Assembly: GCF_003628145.1 (NCBI RefSeq)
Contig: NZ_RBZV01000008.1
Coordinates: 1-64,000 of the forward strand
Direction of reading: 5' to 3'
DNA: 64,000 bases
From: Trinickia fusca
Lineage (GTDB): Bacteria; Pseudomonadota; Gammaproteobacteria; Burkholderiales; Burkholderiaceae
The notes under the pieces were generated by a model, which was not told where the DNA came from, did not search any database, and saw only the letters and a program-made list of their open reading frames with translations. This document shows, piece by piece, positions 1-10,069 of this stretch. A program made the position numbers and the translations under genes. Each line of letters begins with the position of its first letter. Within the stretch, counting starts at the first letter, position 1.

Positions 1-3000
1 GCCGTCCGGATTGACCTCTTGCAGCAAGCCGCCGATCTGATTGAGCTGTGCCACGTTCAGCGACATCTGCCCCGCCGCGGCGCTCATGAACCCGCCGGGC
101 TGCACCCTCGTGCCCGTGGTCTCCTCGTACCCCGCGTCAACGTCTTTGCCGGCGTTGGCCCAGACCTGCCCAACGTCAACCTGATTGGCGCGATTCGTCA
201 GCGTTCCCGTATTGACCGTCAGCGACCCGGCCGACGCGATCATGCCCGTATTCAACACGCTGCCGCCGCTCTTGGCGTCACCGAAGTCCAGCTTCAGGCT
301 GTCGCTCGCCACGATGTTGCCGCCCGCCGACAGCGCGCTCGCATTGGCCGGCAGATACACCTGCGGCATCAGCGCCGTCACCATCGGGCACGTGGCTACA
401 CCCGTCGCCGTGCAACTGGGATCCGGCACGGTCTGCTCCACGTACCAGAGCATCGGCTTATCCAGCGCGCTCACCTGCGCTTGCGTCAGCGCCTGACCCA
501 GCTTCAGGCCATTCGCGTTTGCGTACTTGAGTGCGTTCCCGTACAGGTAACCCTTCTCCTGCTCGGTCACTGACAGCTGGTTCTGACTGTCATACGAGAG
601 TCCATCGACGAAGGCGGCCTTGCCCGTCTGCTGCATCGCGACTTGCTGCAACAGCAGGTCTTCTTCCTGCGGGTTGTAGTAGAACAGCGTCGTGCCCGGC
701 TGAAGCGACGACGGCAACTTGTCGAGCAGGTTTTGCGCGCTATAGCCCGCTGAGCTTACAAGCGGTGCATCGAAATACGACGCCTTGCCTGCCTCCAACT
801 TCTCGGGTCCGCCGGTCCCCATCACGTGAGGCAGCGACACGTGCAGTCCTGGCAGCGTCAGCGGACTGAGCGCAATGACTTGCGACGGTGCATTCACGAG
901 CGGCGTATAGGTGTTCGCTTTCGTGATGCCGTTGATGAGCTTCTGCCCTGTCAGCGCCACCGACGTGCCCAGCACGTTCCCAACGTTTTGAATCTCCCCG
1001 GCGGAATTGATCGAGAGATTCGGCGCCTGAATCGTCGCGGCGATATTGCCCACCGGCTGCGGCGGATCGATCACGCCACCCACGTGCGTATATGCATCGC
1101 CATACAGCGCCGTGCAGTCGGCTACCGAACCGCAGGCCCAAATGTCATGACGCTTATCGTCGCTGAAGTCCCCCGTCTCTTGCACCCAATGCGAGTGCCA
1201 ATAGGCATTCAGAGTCTGTGCCTCGTTGACGACGGGGCCCGCAACATTGATCTTTGCGCTCGTGCCGGCTGAAATCAGGCTACCGATGTTCGTGAGACTG
1301 CCCGCGTTGATCTGCAGGTTGTTCCCTGCGCTAATCGTGGAGCTGTTGCCCGACTGCTGATCGACGTAGCTTTCGCAGTAGCTCTCCTTGTAGCCACCAG
1401 CCGTCATACAGCCGTTGTATTGCTCCCGTTTGCCGTAGTTCTCGTGAATCTGGACGGGCGGCGGCAGAGTATTGGTAATGGCTCCCGAGACATTCAGCGT
1501 AATGTCGTTGCCGGCGACTATGTTGCCCGACGTGTTGTTCAGGCTCGTGGCCGGAACAGTTGCCCCAGCCGTCGAACCGACGCCGCTGATGACGATGTCG
1601 TGACCGGCGAGAAGATTCCCGTAAGTGTTGTTGACCTGCCCCGAAGCAATGACAAGATCATGTCCTGCGTAGATCGTCGCGTTGTCCTGCGTATACGTGA
1701 ATGTGGTGCCCGTCGGGTTATCACCGCGCGGGTGCCCCCAAAAGCCGCACACGTAGTTGGGTACACCAGACGCGCAACCGACTTGCGACGAATAGTTCTG
1801 GCGATTTCCGCCCTGGTTGGTAAGTGTCTGCGCTTGAATGTCGACGACGTTGCCGGCGTAAAGCAAACCCGCATTCACGAGATTGCCCCCGGCAACAGTC
1901 ATGTTGTTGCCGGCTACGATCGTCCCGGTCGGAAAGGACGACGTTATCGTTCCGTTCGCCGTGGGCGCCGCCCCCGGAGCGATGTCGAACATCGTCGGTG
2001 GAAGAACGTCCACAATCGCGCAGGAGTGGTCTGCGTCGCAAATCGTCCCAGTCGGGTTACCCGTGCCTTTGACAGCAATCGTTCCCAGGGACTTCAACTG
2101 TGCGAAGAAGCTCGAGAGCTGGTTTGCATCAACATATTCGGTAGTCTGGCTGACTACCGTCGGCATGACGGCCCCATTGCTCAACGCCTGCACCTTGAGC
2201 GAGACGTTGCCCAATGCAGAGATCTGTCCACCTTGATTCGAAAGCGAATTGGCGGTCAGAGAAATGGATCCACCCGCCGAAATCACACCGGACGTGCCGG
2301 GCTTCAGCGTAGTTGTCGACGCATGGACGTCGGGCAATATAAGCGTCTTCGAGGCGATCGCCTTCGGGTCCGGGCTCGTGCCAACGTACCAGAGATTGGC
2401 ATATCTAGCGTCTCCAGTCTGACTACTCTCTCCGACCTGTACGTTGTACTCGTTGAACGTAACGGCCCCTGAGCCGGCGACCGGTTGAGAGCAGCTGGTG
2501 CAGATGATGCTTGGTCCGGCATCACTCAATTGCATTCCCGTAGGAGAAAGCAACGTTCCCAACGAAGCGTTGAATGTATTCGAACCCGACGAATCTTTGT
2601 ACTGTTGCCAGTACGTTTCGGTCCCTGCTGCGGCCGATAACAGCAACGACGAATCGATGACCGTCGTGGTAGTAGTCGCCGACCCGCTCGGCGCCGTCTG
2701 ATCGTTGACCACCGACGCAGCGTTGATGCTGATGTCATGCCCAGCGAAGATAGACCCGCCTGTGTTCTGCAGCGTGCCCGTCAGGTTGAACGTAGCGTCG
2801 CCTTGCGCCTGCGTCGTCCCACCTTGGTTGTCATACGACCAGCCCGTCGCCGACATCGAGCCGACGCCCGGCGCCGTCTTGCTCCCCGCCTCTACAGTCC
2901 CGCGATTGGTCACGTTGCCGTTGATCGCAAGCGCGTGATCGGCGTGCACGAGTGCGTTGGCCGCGTTGTTCAATGTCCCGTTGAGCGTCACGTCGTTACC

Positions 3001-6000
3001 CGTGACCTGCCCGGAGTTCGTGAACGTACCGCCCGTTGTGAGCGTCAAGGGCGCGGTCCCGCTAATCGTTCCGCTGTTGGTCATGCCATTTAGCGCGTTG
3101 ACGGAAACGCCCTGTCCGCCGTAATTCCACGTGCCAGTAACATCGATTGCGTTTGCCGTAATCGACAGCTGACCACCTTGGCTGATCGTCCCTTGCGACA
3201 GATCCAGCGCCGCATGCTCCGCGTCGATCGCGAAGTTGCGTTGTGCAAGCAACTGCCCATTCGCGTTGTAATACGCAGCATTTCCACCAGTGATCGTGAG
3301 CGACACGTCACCCGTCACCGGTCCATTCGGTGTGGTCGGGTTACCGGCAAAGATCAGCCCGTTCGCATTGTTCAAAGAGCCGGTGTTGATGGTCAAGGCA
3401 CTCATGCCCATCAACGATCCACCGCCGTTCGTCAACGCATTCGCCACGCTGACGTTCGTCGTCACGCCGCTCACTACCCCAGCGTTCGTCAAGTTCGTGG
3501 CGGTAATGGTTGCCGTGCTTTGCGATGCCAGCGAGGCCTTCGCGGCATTCACGACATTCGGTGCCGAGACCTTCAGCGCACCGCCGGAAAACACGTTGCT
3601 CGAGTTACTGAATGTCTTCTGTGCCGAGAACGTCGTATTGCCGGCGACACCGACGGTCTTGCCCACCAGTGCCAGCTGATTGGAAGCGTTAGCATTCAAC
3701 GCGCCGCCGACCAACACGTTGCCGAGCGTGACATCCGCGCCTGACAGCTGCATATCGTGCGTCGACACGAGTTGTGCCGCGCTACTGTCCAGCGTGCCTT
3801 GTGCCGATACAGTGACGTTCTTCGACCCCAATACGGAACCGCTCAACGTCACGTCGTGGCCGGAAAGATCCACTTGTCCAGCAACGACGCTGGTGCCGCT
3901 CAGCGTCAGCTTTTTCCCGGCCGTCAGCGATGCGTCGCCGTTGGACGACGCGCCACCTACGGTGACATTGCCGTTCGTCCCCTTGACGTTCAGCGCGCCC
4001 TTGGAGCCGACGCTCCCCGTGACCGTCACGTCGTTGGCGGCCTGGATCTGGGCATTGCCACCCGACAGTACCGCGCCGTTAAACGTCACGCTGCCTGCTT
4101 GCGAGGTGGCCGTGACGTTGCCCTTTGCGGTTGTGGCGCCAAGCGTCATGTCGCCGTTCGCAGTCGCCGTCAACTGCCCCGTGCTATCGATCGCGCCAAG
4201 CGTCATGCCGCCGTTGACGGCATTGAGCGTGATGTCATTCGTGAACGTCAGCGCACCGCCACCTGCGATCGCACCGCCAGCGTGGACGTTCAAAGCGCCC
4301 AAGCCGTAAAACGCGCCAGTCAGGGTCGCAGCACCGCCCGAGGTCAGCGTCACGTCGCCATTCACGAGCGAGCCCCCCATCGCGAGCGCACTACCCGCGC
4401 TCGCGTTGAGCTTGCCCGTGCTCGCCGTCGTCCCCGTCACGCTGAGATTGCCGTTCGTGGCCGTGAGTGCGGCGTCACCGCCAAGGCCAACATTGCCGCC
4501 AACCGTCAAATTGCGCGAGGCGGTCACTGTGGTCTTGCCACCGGTCGAGACATTACCGCCGACCGTCACGTCACGCGCGGCCGTCACCGTCGCCGCGGCT
4601 CCTGAGCCGAGCGTGCCCGTCACGCTCACATCTCCTGCGCCGTTGCCGCCCTTAGCTTGCAACGCTACTGCGCCGCTCGCCAGCACCGCCCCCATCGACA
4701 GATCGTTGCCGGCCGTCGCGGTGAGATTGCCGTTCGTCTTCGCAGTGCCTGCAACGCCAATACTCCCGCCCGCACCGATCGTCAGATCACCCGTCGAATT
4801 GACGCTGCCTAGCGTTGCGTTGCGCGTGGCGCTAACCGTCGTCACACCGCCCGCGTTAGCCGCGCCCGTCACGCCGACATCGCGCGCCGCCTGCAGCGTC
4901 ATCGTGCCGAACGCCGTTGCCGCGCCGCCGAACGTCACGTCACCGCCGCCCGCATTGCCCTTCGCCGTCACCGCGAGGTTGCCGGTCGTCGCCTGCGCGC
5001 TGCCCAGCCCTGCATTGTTCGCGCCCGTCACCGTCACGTTCGCGCCTTGCAGTGAGCCGGTCAGTGCCACATCGTGCGAAGCCATCACGGTCGCATCGCG
5101 CCCGAATGCGGCCGAGCCTGCGCCCGTGATGTCACGGGCCGCCGTCAAGGTGCCGCCCTGTTGCCCCGCGAGTGCGCCCGTCACGTTGACGTCGCGCCCA
5201 GCGCCCACCGTCACGCCCTTGGTCACCGCGAGCGTGCCACCGAGCTGCGTATCGAGCCCCGAGGTCACCGCCAGCGCACCACCCACCTTCGTGGTACCAG
5301 CGAGCGCGGCCGTGCCGTTCGTCGCCGTTACGTTCAAGTCATTCGTCGACGACACGCCACCCGCGCCCGCCGTCACCGTAACGTTGCGTTTGCCGGTGAG
5401 CGTCGCCGTATCGCCACTGCCGAGCGTGCCGCCGATCATTACGTCGCGCGCTGCCGTGAGCGTGACAGCACCCGGTGCCGTCGCTACGCCCGTGATCGAT
5501 GCATCGCCATTGCCGGCGTTGCCGTTGGCGGTCAACGTGAGCGTCGTGCTCGAAGTAACGTTGTTCAGGGCGGCGCTATCCGTGCCAGTCACTTGCACGG
5601 TGTTGGCCTGGAGCTTGCCCGTCAACGCGATGTCGCGCTGTGCCGTGATGAGCGCCGTTTGCGTGATCGACTGCGTGCCGGCGCCCGTGATATCGCGCCC
5701 GGCGCTGATCGTGCCGTTCGCTTGGCCCACGAGCGTGCCGTTAAGCTGCGCATCACGCCCCGCGTTCAAGTTCAGATCACCCATCGCCGTCGTGCTCGCG
5801 CCGAGCAACGCATCGAGGCCCGTCGTGATCGACAGCTTGCCGCCGCTATTCAGGCCACCCGTTGCGTTGAGGCTCCCTTGTTGTGCTTTGAGCGTCGCGT
5901 CGCCGACCGATTCGATCGCCCCCGCTACGTTGACGTTGTTCAGCGCGCTAACGCCGACGGTCGAGCCGCCCGCGAGCTTGCCAGCTTGGCTGATCGTCAC

Positions 6001-9000
6001 GTCGCCCGCAGCGTTCGCGACGAGCGCACCCGCCGAGCCGGCCGCGCTATTCACGGTCAGGTTGCCGGCGCCCGAAGTGCCAGCGACGAGATTGAGCGTC
6101 GTCGCCGACTCGACGCTATTGACTGAGGCGTCCTTAGCGGCAGACACGAGCACGGCATTGCCTTGTACGAGACCGCCCTGCGCGACGTTGCGGCCGGCCG
6201 TGAGCGTCGCGGCTTGCGCGAACGTCATCTTTCCTGTGCCGCCAATGTCACGGCCTGCGGTAAGCGCGCCATTGCCCTTGCCGTTGAGCGTGCCCGTCAC
6301 GTTGACGTCGCGCGTCGCGGTGAGCTTCGTATCGAGCGCAGCGGTGGCCGTGCCACCCAGGTTGACGTCCGTGCCAGCCTGTACATTCAACCCACCATTG
6401 CTGGCGATCGTGCCTGTCGACGTTGCCGCACCGCTCGTTGCGCTCAAGTTCGCATCGCCTGCTGATTGCAGCGAGCCGCCGACGTTGAGGTTCTGCCCTG
6501 CGTTGAGCGCGACGGTCGCGCCGCTGTTCACTGCCCCAGTCGTGTTCAGGTCCTGTTGAGCGTTCAGCGCAAGGGTCGAACCGGCCTGCACGTTGTTGAA
6601 CGTCGCCGTGCCGCCCGCGTTGGTCTGGATCGTCGCTGCGCGCAGCGACTCGGTGAGGTTCGTGTCGCCACCCGAGCGCAGGATCGCGGCGAGACCGAAC
6701 GCGAGACTACCCGCGCCGCCGATCGTGCCGCCCGCCGTCAGCGTGCTGTTGCCCTGGTTGACGAGCGAACCGTTCATCGTGAGGTTCTGCCCCGCGCTCA
6801 AAGCGAGGTTGCCGAGCGCCGACGTGCTGGACTGGGCCGCTGTGGTGCCGAGAGCGATCGACTGCGCCGCGTTCATCGACAAGTCGCCACCCGCCGCGAT
6901 TGAACCCGTGCTCGTGAGCGACCCACTCGTGTTCGTGAACGTCACGTTGCCGTTCGACTTTACGGTGCCCGCGATCGAGGTGTTCGATGCGGCCGTTGCA
7001 GTGAGCCCCGTCGCCGTCGTCAGCGTGCCGTTCACCGCGAGGTTGCGTGCGGCATTCAACGTGCCGCTCGCGAGCGAGGCCACCTTACCGTTGACAGCGA
7101 TATCGCCGCTACCCGCCGAGCCCTTCGTGGTCACCGTCAACGCGCCGTTCGCCTGCACGTTGTTCAGCGTCGCCGCATTGCCAGCGTTCAACGCGACCGC
7201 ATTGCCCTGCAGCGAGCCCGTCACATTGACGTCGTGCGTGGCATTGACCGTCGTGTCCTTCGTGAAGCCATTGTTGCCACCGAGATTCGCGTCGTGCCCG
7301 GCCGTCAGCGTCGCGCCGCCTTTGCCGGCGAGCGAGCCGCCGGTCGTCAGGTCGTTGCCCGCTGTGAGCGTCGTATCGCTCACCGCACTCGTCGAGCCCG
7401 TCAGCGACACGTTCTGTGCGCCTTGCACCGCGAGCTTGCCGGAGCTTTGCAACGAGCCCGTCGAGGTAACGCTACCTGTCGTAGCCGCGATCGTCGTATC
7501 GCCGACCGACTGCACCGTGCCGGCCGTAGCCACGGTCACGTTCCGCGCCGCCGTGAGTCCGACTTGCGCGCCACCGGCGAGCGTACCGTTCACGAGCACG
7601 TCGCGTGCGGCCGTCACGGCAGTATTACCAACGGTCGCTGCGTTGCCGTTGAAAGTCACGTCGCCGCCGCCCGCCGCGCCGTTCGCCGTCACGTTAAAGG
7701 CCCCGCCTGCCTGCACACTTGCGAACGAGGCGCTGTTGCCGGCATTCACCTGCAGGCCATTAGCGAGCAGCTTGCCGGTCAGGGCGACATCATTGGCTGC
7801 TGTCAGCGTGCCGTTTTGGCCAAACGCCATGGAGCCGCTGCTGGTGATGTTCCCTTGCGAGTTGACGCTGCCGTTGCGCTGAGCGATCAGCACACCCGGC
7901 ACGTCGAAGCTGGCTGCGCCAATCGTCGCATCCGTGCCCACCAGAAGCGAACCGGGCACACTAAACGCTCCTCGCGCGGTCGCGTTCAGGCTCGTGCCAC
8001 TCGCAAGCGCCCCCGTCACCGCAATGCCCTGCCCCGCCGTCAGCGTGACGGCTTGTTTCGCCGTAGCCTGCGAGGCAATGGTGGTCGTCTGTCCCGACGA
8101 CAGCGCAAGATTGCCATCGAGGTTCACATTGCCGTCAGTCGTGATGTTGCCGCCTGCGTTGATGCTCACATCGCCGCCCGACTGCAGCGTGCCGGTCGAC
8201 GTGACATCGCCGCTCGCGTTGATCGCATAGCCGCCGATGCCGGCATGCGCGCCCGTGAGTGTCACATTGCCGCTCGACTGCACACTCAATTGCTTCTGCG
8301 CGGCGCTGCCGGCCATCGTCACGTCGCCATTAGCCGAGAGCGTCAGATCGCTCGCGTTCGCCGCGAGCTGTGCGTCGGTACGCACGCCCATGCCGGCTGC
8401 GGTGCCGATCACCTGAATCTGGCCGGCCGTCATCGCGCCAAAGGCTGTCGCGTCGATCGCCAAGCCGTGGTTCGCGTTGGCGCCATTTGCCGCGTTGATC
8501 GCCGCGGCCGTGTTCACGGAGCCGTTAGACGACGTTGCGTAAGTCGTACCCGTATCCGCGACTACCGTCGGTGACACAAACTGCCGCCCTGCGATCGCAT
8601 TGATGCGATTACCGGCATAGAGCGGCGCATTCACACCGATCGTCTCGCCGATGAGGTCGATCGTGCCGACAGTGCCCTCGATACCGGAACCCGGCCCGTT
8701 CACCCCGGCATTACCCTCGATCTGGATATGGCCGCCCGTGACGTTGTAGCCGAGCGTCTGCCCGCGCGTGAAGTCGGTCGGCGTACCGCCCACACCCGTC
8801 AGAAATTGCGGCGTGCCCGTCGTGAGCGTCACGCCGATCGTGTTCGTGAAACCCGTCCCTTGCGTGGCGATGCCGTTCGGGTTCGCAATGATGACGTTAG
8901 CGGGCGCGCCGAACACTTCGAGCGGCCCGTTCAAGAGACTCGCGAACGCGGTGCCCGTCGAGGTGACCTGGTTGACGATCACGCTCGCCGTGCGCCCGTT

Positions 9001-9549
9001 CAGCTTCGGATTCGCGGCAACGTTGCCGCCCGTAAGCGACGTCCCCGACATCAAGCTGTTGTTGAGAATCAGCCCGACGGGATCGATGTTGAAGCTTTGA
9101 TACTGGTTCAGCGAAATACCAGCTGAATTCGGCGCGGTGATGTTGACGACGGGCACGCCACCGCCGGCACCTGTCGACTGCGTGAGTGTCGGTTGAAACG
9201 AAATCGGCGCACGCGGATCGACGATCGGTGCCGCCTCCGCCACTTGCATCGCCAAGCGGATGGCGAACGAGACCCGCAAGGTAGCGAGATCCTGCACGAC
9301 GCGCCAAGCTTCGTCGTCCAGACGCTTGCTGCCAGCGGCCACGACACCAGCAGCGGCCCGTCCCTGCTCGACCGTCACAGTGATGGGACCCACGAAAAGC
9401 GTGGCGGCCACGACGGCACTTATCGCACGCTGCCACCAACGATAAGCACGCGGCGCAGGCGCCATGGCAGCGTCAAGATGCAATTGCTCACGCGCCACGT
9501 CCGCTTGCGCGAGCCGCTGCCAATCACCCCGTCGTGTGGTCTTCTTCAT
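1..9549 (-). CDS. Second giant CdiA/filamentous-hemagglutinin-like exoprotein (3' end off window)
   Basis: This is a TpsA exoprotein that would be exported through a TpsB pore and displayed on the cell surface. The frame is open from the ATG at 9549 to base 1 (3183 codons seen), and the C-terminal toxin tip lies outside the window. The N-terminus starts MKKTTRRGDW and is followed by a hydrophobic export segment near residues 42-57. It then has a TPS domain with an NPNG motif near residue 223, long alanine/glycine/threonine-rich hemagglutinin repeats, and a distal FHA-like region. The last visible residues align with the point in the neighbouring copy just before its pretoxin region. The first ~1.2 kb is almost identical to the other giant gene, while the repeats diverge. 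The start is supported by AAGAAAGACC upstream, also conserved in the other copy. A sample I counted at 2041-2100 is 55% GC. It could be a second CDI effector or a pure adhesin, and only the missing C-terminus would decide. Confidence 0.9.
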   Translation of the reverse strand, partial: MKKTTRRGDWQRLAQADVAREQLHLDAAMAPAPRAYRWWQRAISAVVAATLFVGPITVTVEQGRAAAGVVAAGSKRLDDEAWRVVQDLATLRVSFAIRLAMQVAEAAPIVDPRAPISFQPTLTQSTGAGGGVPVVNITAPNSAGISLNQYQSFNIDPVGLILNNSLMSGTSLTGGNVAANPKLNGRTASVIVNQVTSTGTAFASLLNGPLEVFGAPANVIIANPNGIATQGTGFTNTIGVTLTTGTPQFLTGVGGTPTDFTRGQTLGYNVTGGHIQIEGNAGVNGPGSGIEGTVGTIDLIGETIGVNAPLYAGNRINAIAGRQFVSPTVVADTGTTYATSSNGSVNTAAAINAANGANANHGLAIDATAFGAMTAGQIQVIGTAAGMGVRTDAQLAANASDLTLSANGDVTMAGSAAQKQLSVQSSGNVTLTGAHAGIGGYAINASGDVTSTGTLQSGGDVSINAGGNITTDGNVNLDGNLALSSGQTTTIASQATAKQAVTLTAGQGIAVTGALASGTSLNATARGAFSVPGSLLVGTDATIGAASFDVPGVLIAQRNGSVNSQGNITSSGSMAFGQNGTLTAANDVALTGKLLANGLQVNAGNSASFASVQAGGAFNVTANGAAGGGDVTFNGNAATVGNTAVTAARDVLVNGTLAGGAQVGLTAARNVTVATAGTVQSVGDTTIAATTGSVTSTGSLQSSGKLAVQGAQNVSLTGSTSAVSDTTLTAGNDLTTGGSLAGKGGATLTAGHDANLGGNNGFTKDTTVNATHDVNVTGSLQGNAVALNAGNAATLNNVQANGALTVTTKGSAGSGDIAVNGKVASLASGTLNAARNLAVNGTLTTATGLTATAASNTSIAGTVKSNGNVTFTNTSGSLTSTGSIAAGGDLSMNAAQSIALGTTAAQSSTSALGNLALSAGQNLTMNGSLVNQGNSTLTAGGTIGGAGSLAFGLAAILRSGGDTNLTESLRAATIQTNAGGTATFNNVQAGSTLALNAQQDLNTTGAVNSGATVALNAGQNLNVGGSLQSAGDANLSATSGAATSTGTIASNGGLNVQAGTDVNLGGTATAALDTKLTATRDVNVTGTLNGKGNGALTAGRDIGGTGKMTFAQAATLTAGRNVAQGGLVQGNAVLVSAAKDASVNSVESATTLNLVAGTSGAGNLTVNSAAGSAGALVANAAGDVTISQAGKLAGGSTVGVSALNNVNVAGAIESVGDATLKAQQGSLNATGGLNSGGKLSITTGLDALLGASTTAMGDLNLNAGRDAQLNGTLVGQANGTISAGRDITGAGTQSITQTALITAQRDIALTGKLQANTVQVTGTDSAALNNVTSSTTLTLTANGNAGNGDASITGVATAPGAVTLTAARDVMIGGTLGSGDTATLTGKRNVTVTAGAGGVSSTNDLNVTATNGTAALAGTTKVGGALAVTSGLDTQLGGTLAVTKGVTVGAGRDVNVTGALAGQQGGTLTAARDITGAGSAAFGRDATVMASHDVALTGSLQGANVTVTGANNAGLGSAQATTGNLAVTAKGNAGGGDVTFGGAATAFGTMTLQAARDVGVTGAANAGGVTTVSATRNATLGSVNSTGDLTIGAGGSIGVAGTAKTNGNLTATAGNDLSMGAVLASGAVALQAKGGNGAGDVSVTGTLGSGAAATVTAARDVTVGGNVSTGGKTTVTASRNLTVGGNVGLGGDAALTATNGNLSVTGTTASTGKLNASAGSALAMGGSLVNGDVTLTSGGAATLTGAFYGLGALNVHAGGAIAGGGALTFTNDITLNAVNGGMTLGAIDSTGQLTATANGDMTLGATTAKGNVTATSQAGSVTFNGAVLSGGNAQIQAANDVTVTGSVGSKGALNVKGTNGNVTVGGASSNGDASLTAGKKLTLSGTSVVAGQVDLSGHDVTLSGSVLGSKNVTVSAQGTLDSSAAQLVSTHDMQLSGADVTLGNVLVGGALNANASNQLALVGKTVGVAGNTTFSAQKTFSNSSNVFSGGALKVSAPNVVNAAKASLASQSTATITATNLTNAGVVSGVTTNVSVANALTNGGGSLMGMSALTINTGSLNNANGLIFAGNPTTPNGPVTGDVSLTITGGNAAYYNANGQLLAQRNFAIDAEHAALDLSQGTISQGGQLSITANAIDVTGTWNYGGQGVSVNALNGMTNSGTISGTAPLTLTTGGTFTNSGQVTGNDVTLNGTLNNAANALVHADHALAINGNVTNRGTVEAGSKTAPGVGSMSATGWSYDNQGGTTQAQGDATFNLTGTLQNTGGSIFAGHDISINAASVVNDQTAPSGSATTTTTVIDSSLLLSAAAGTETYWQQYKDSSGSNTFNASLGTLLSPTGMQLSDAGPSIICTSCSQPVAGSGAVTFNEYNVQVGESSQTGDARYANLWYVGTSPDPKAIASKTLILPDVHASTTTLKPGTSGVISAGGSISLTANSLSNQGGQISALGNVSLKVQALSNGAVMPTVVSQTTEYVDANQLSSFFAQLKSLGTIAVKGTGNPTGTICDADHSCAIVDVLPPTMFDIAPGAAPTANGTITSSFPTGTIVAGNNMTVAGGNLVNAGLLYAGNVVDIQAQTLTNQGGNRQNYSSQVGCASGVPNYVCGFWGHPRGDNPTGTTFTYTQDNATIYAGHDLVIASGQVNNTYGNLLAGHDIVISGVGSTAGATVPATSLNNTSGNIVAGNDITLNVSGAITNTLPPPVQIHENYGKREQYNGCMTAGGYKESYCESYVDQQSGNSSTISAGNNLQINAGSLTNIGSLISAGTSAKINVAGPVVNEAQTLNAYWHSHWVQETGDFSDDKRHDIWACGSVADCTALYGDAYTHVGGVIDPPQPVGNIAATIQAPNLSINSAGEIQNVGNVLGTSVALTGQKLINGITKANTYTPLVNAPSQVIALSPLTLPGLHVSLPHVMGTGGPEKLEAGKASYFDAPLVSSAGYSAQNLLDKLPSSLQPGTTLFYYNPQEEDLLLQQVAMQQTGKAAFVDGLSYDSQNQLSVTEQEKGYLYGNALKYANANGLKLGQALTQAQVSALDKPMLWYVEQTVPDPSCTATGVATCPMVTALMPQVYLPANASALSAGGNIVASDSLKLDFGDAKSGGSVLNTGMIASAGSLTVNTGTLTNRANQVDVGQVWANAGKDVDAGYEETTGTRVQPGGFMSAAAGQMSLNVAQLNQIGGLLQEVNPDG

Positions 9550-9704
9550 GCTTGGTCTTTCTTCTTGCTTGTTGCTTTGTTCGTTACTCGTACTGCTTGG
9601 CGCTCGTTAATTTTCAGCGCCAATTACCCGCCCAACTCTTTTAAAACCCTTTCCTACCGAACTCCTGAAGACGCACTCACGGTGCCTTCAGTGCAGCGTG
9701 GAGC
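9550..9704. promoter_or_regulatory. Intergenic spacer with two stem-loops between immunity gene and second cdiA-like gene
   Basis: Two inverted repeats are visible. At 9597-9623, arms TTGGCGCT and AGCGCCAA enclose an 11-base AT-rich loop. At 9665-9691, arms beginning CTGAAG and ending CTTCAG contain an inner GCAC/GTGC pairing. The second begins 14 bases after the immunity stop codon. Neither is followed by a clear T-run on the minus strand, so they are weak candidates for terminators. They could instead stabilise or process the mRNA, or limit read-through into the second giant gene. No convincing promoter was identified. Confidence 0.45.
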
Positions 9705-10064
9705 TCAGTAGTCGATTCTCTGCTCGCCCCGCTTGCCGAAGTTGGCGATATGGGCCAAACGAAACCCGGCCGGCAATGCCTTGTCTCGCATCAATTGCGA
9801 AACCGCTGCTTCCAAATCGCCCAACTCGCCCACCTCTGCCGATATGTGAATCCAGTACGGCAAATCCTCGTGCGCCGCTTCATCAGACAACGCAACGACG
9901 AACACCATGCCGCCGCACGAGCCTTTCAGGTAATAGCCATCAACATAATTTGCGCTTTCACGCTCTTCCCCATCCGTTATTTCGAGCGCATCAAAAAATG
10001 CGTTCGCAAACAACCTCAAGTTTGCATAGTCGGTGTGCGCACCGAGCAAATTAACGTATCGCAT
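9705..10064 (-). CDS. Candidate CDI immunity protein (CdiI-like)
   Basis: This 119-aa protein is encoded 5 bases after the stop of the giant CdiA-like gene. Its ribosome binding site (GGGAGGGTGA) overlaps the last codons of the toxin gene, so the two are probably translationally coupled. The protein is small, soluble-looking and acidic: I count 19 Asp/Glu against 10 Lys/Arg. This is usual for immunity proteins that mask a basic nucleic-acid-acting toxin. I do not recognise the family. Position, size and charge are the only support for immunity against the nucleotidyltransferase-like tip encoded just upstream. Local GC is low: 9961-10020 is 48% by my count, well below the flanking genes, which suggests it arrived with the toxin tip as a cassette. 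Confidence 0.7.
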   Translation of the reverse strand: MRYVNLLGAHTDYANLRLFANAFFDALEITDGEERESANYVDGYYLKGSCGGMVFVVALSDEAAHEDLPYWIHISAEVGELGDLEAAVSQLMRDKALPAGFRLAHIANFGKRGEQRIDY

Positions 10065-10069
10065 CTAAT

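Noticed and set aside
4406-6559. 717-codon plus-strand open frame opposite the second cdiA-like gene
   Set aside because: It is antisense to the repeat region of a clear minus-strand gene. Its Pro/Ala/Val-rich low-complexity product is what reverse reading of GC-rich Ala/Gly/Thr repeats gives. The same applies to the long plus-strand frames at 16242-17792, 16760-18904 and 20312-22234.
4621-7800. Recurrent short DNA motifs in the giant genes, considered as CRISPR or satellite repeats
   Set aside because: They are degenerate, in frame and irregularly spaced. They encode hemagglutinin repeats rather than forming an array with unique spacers.
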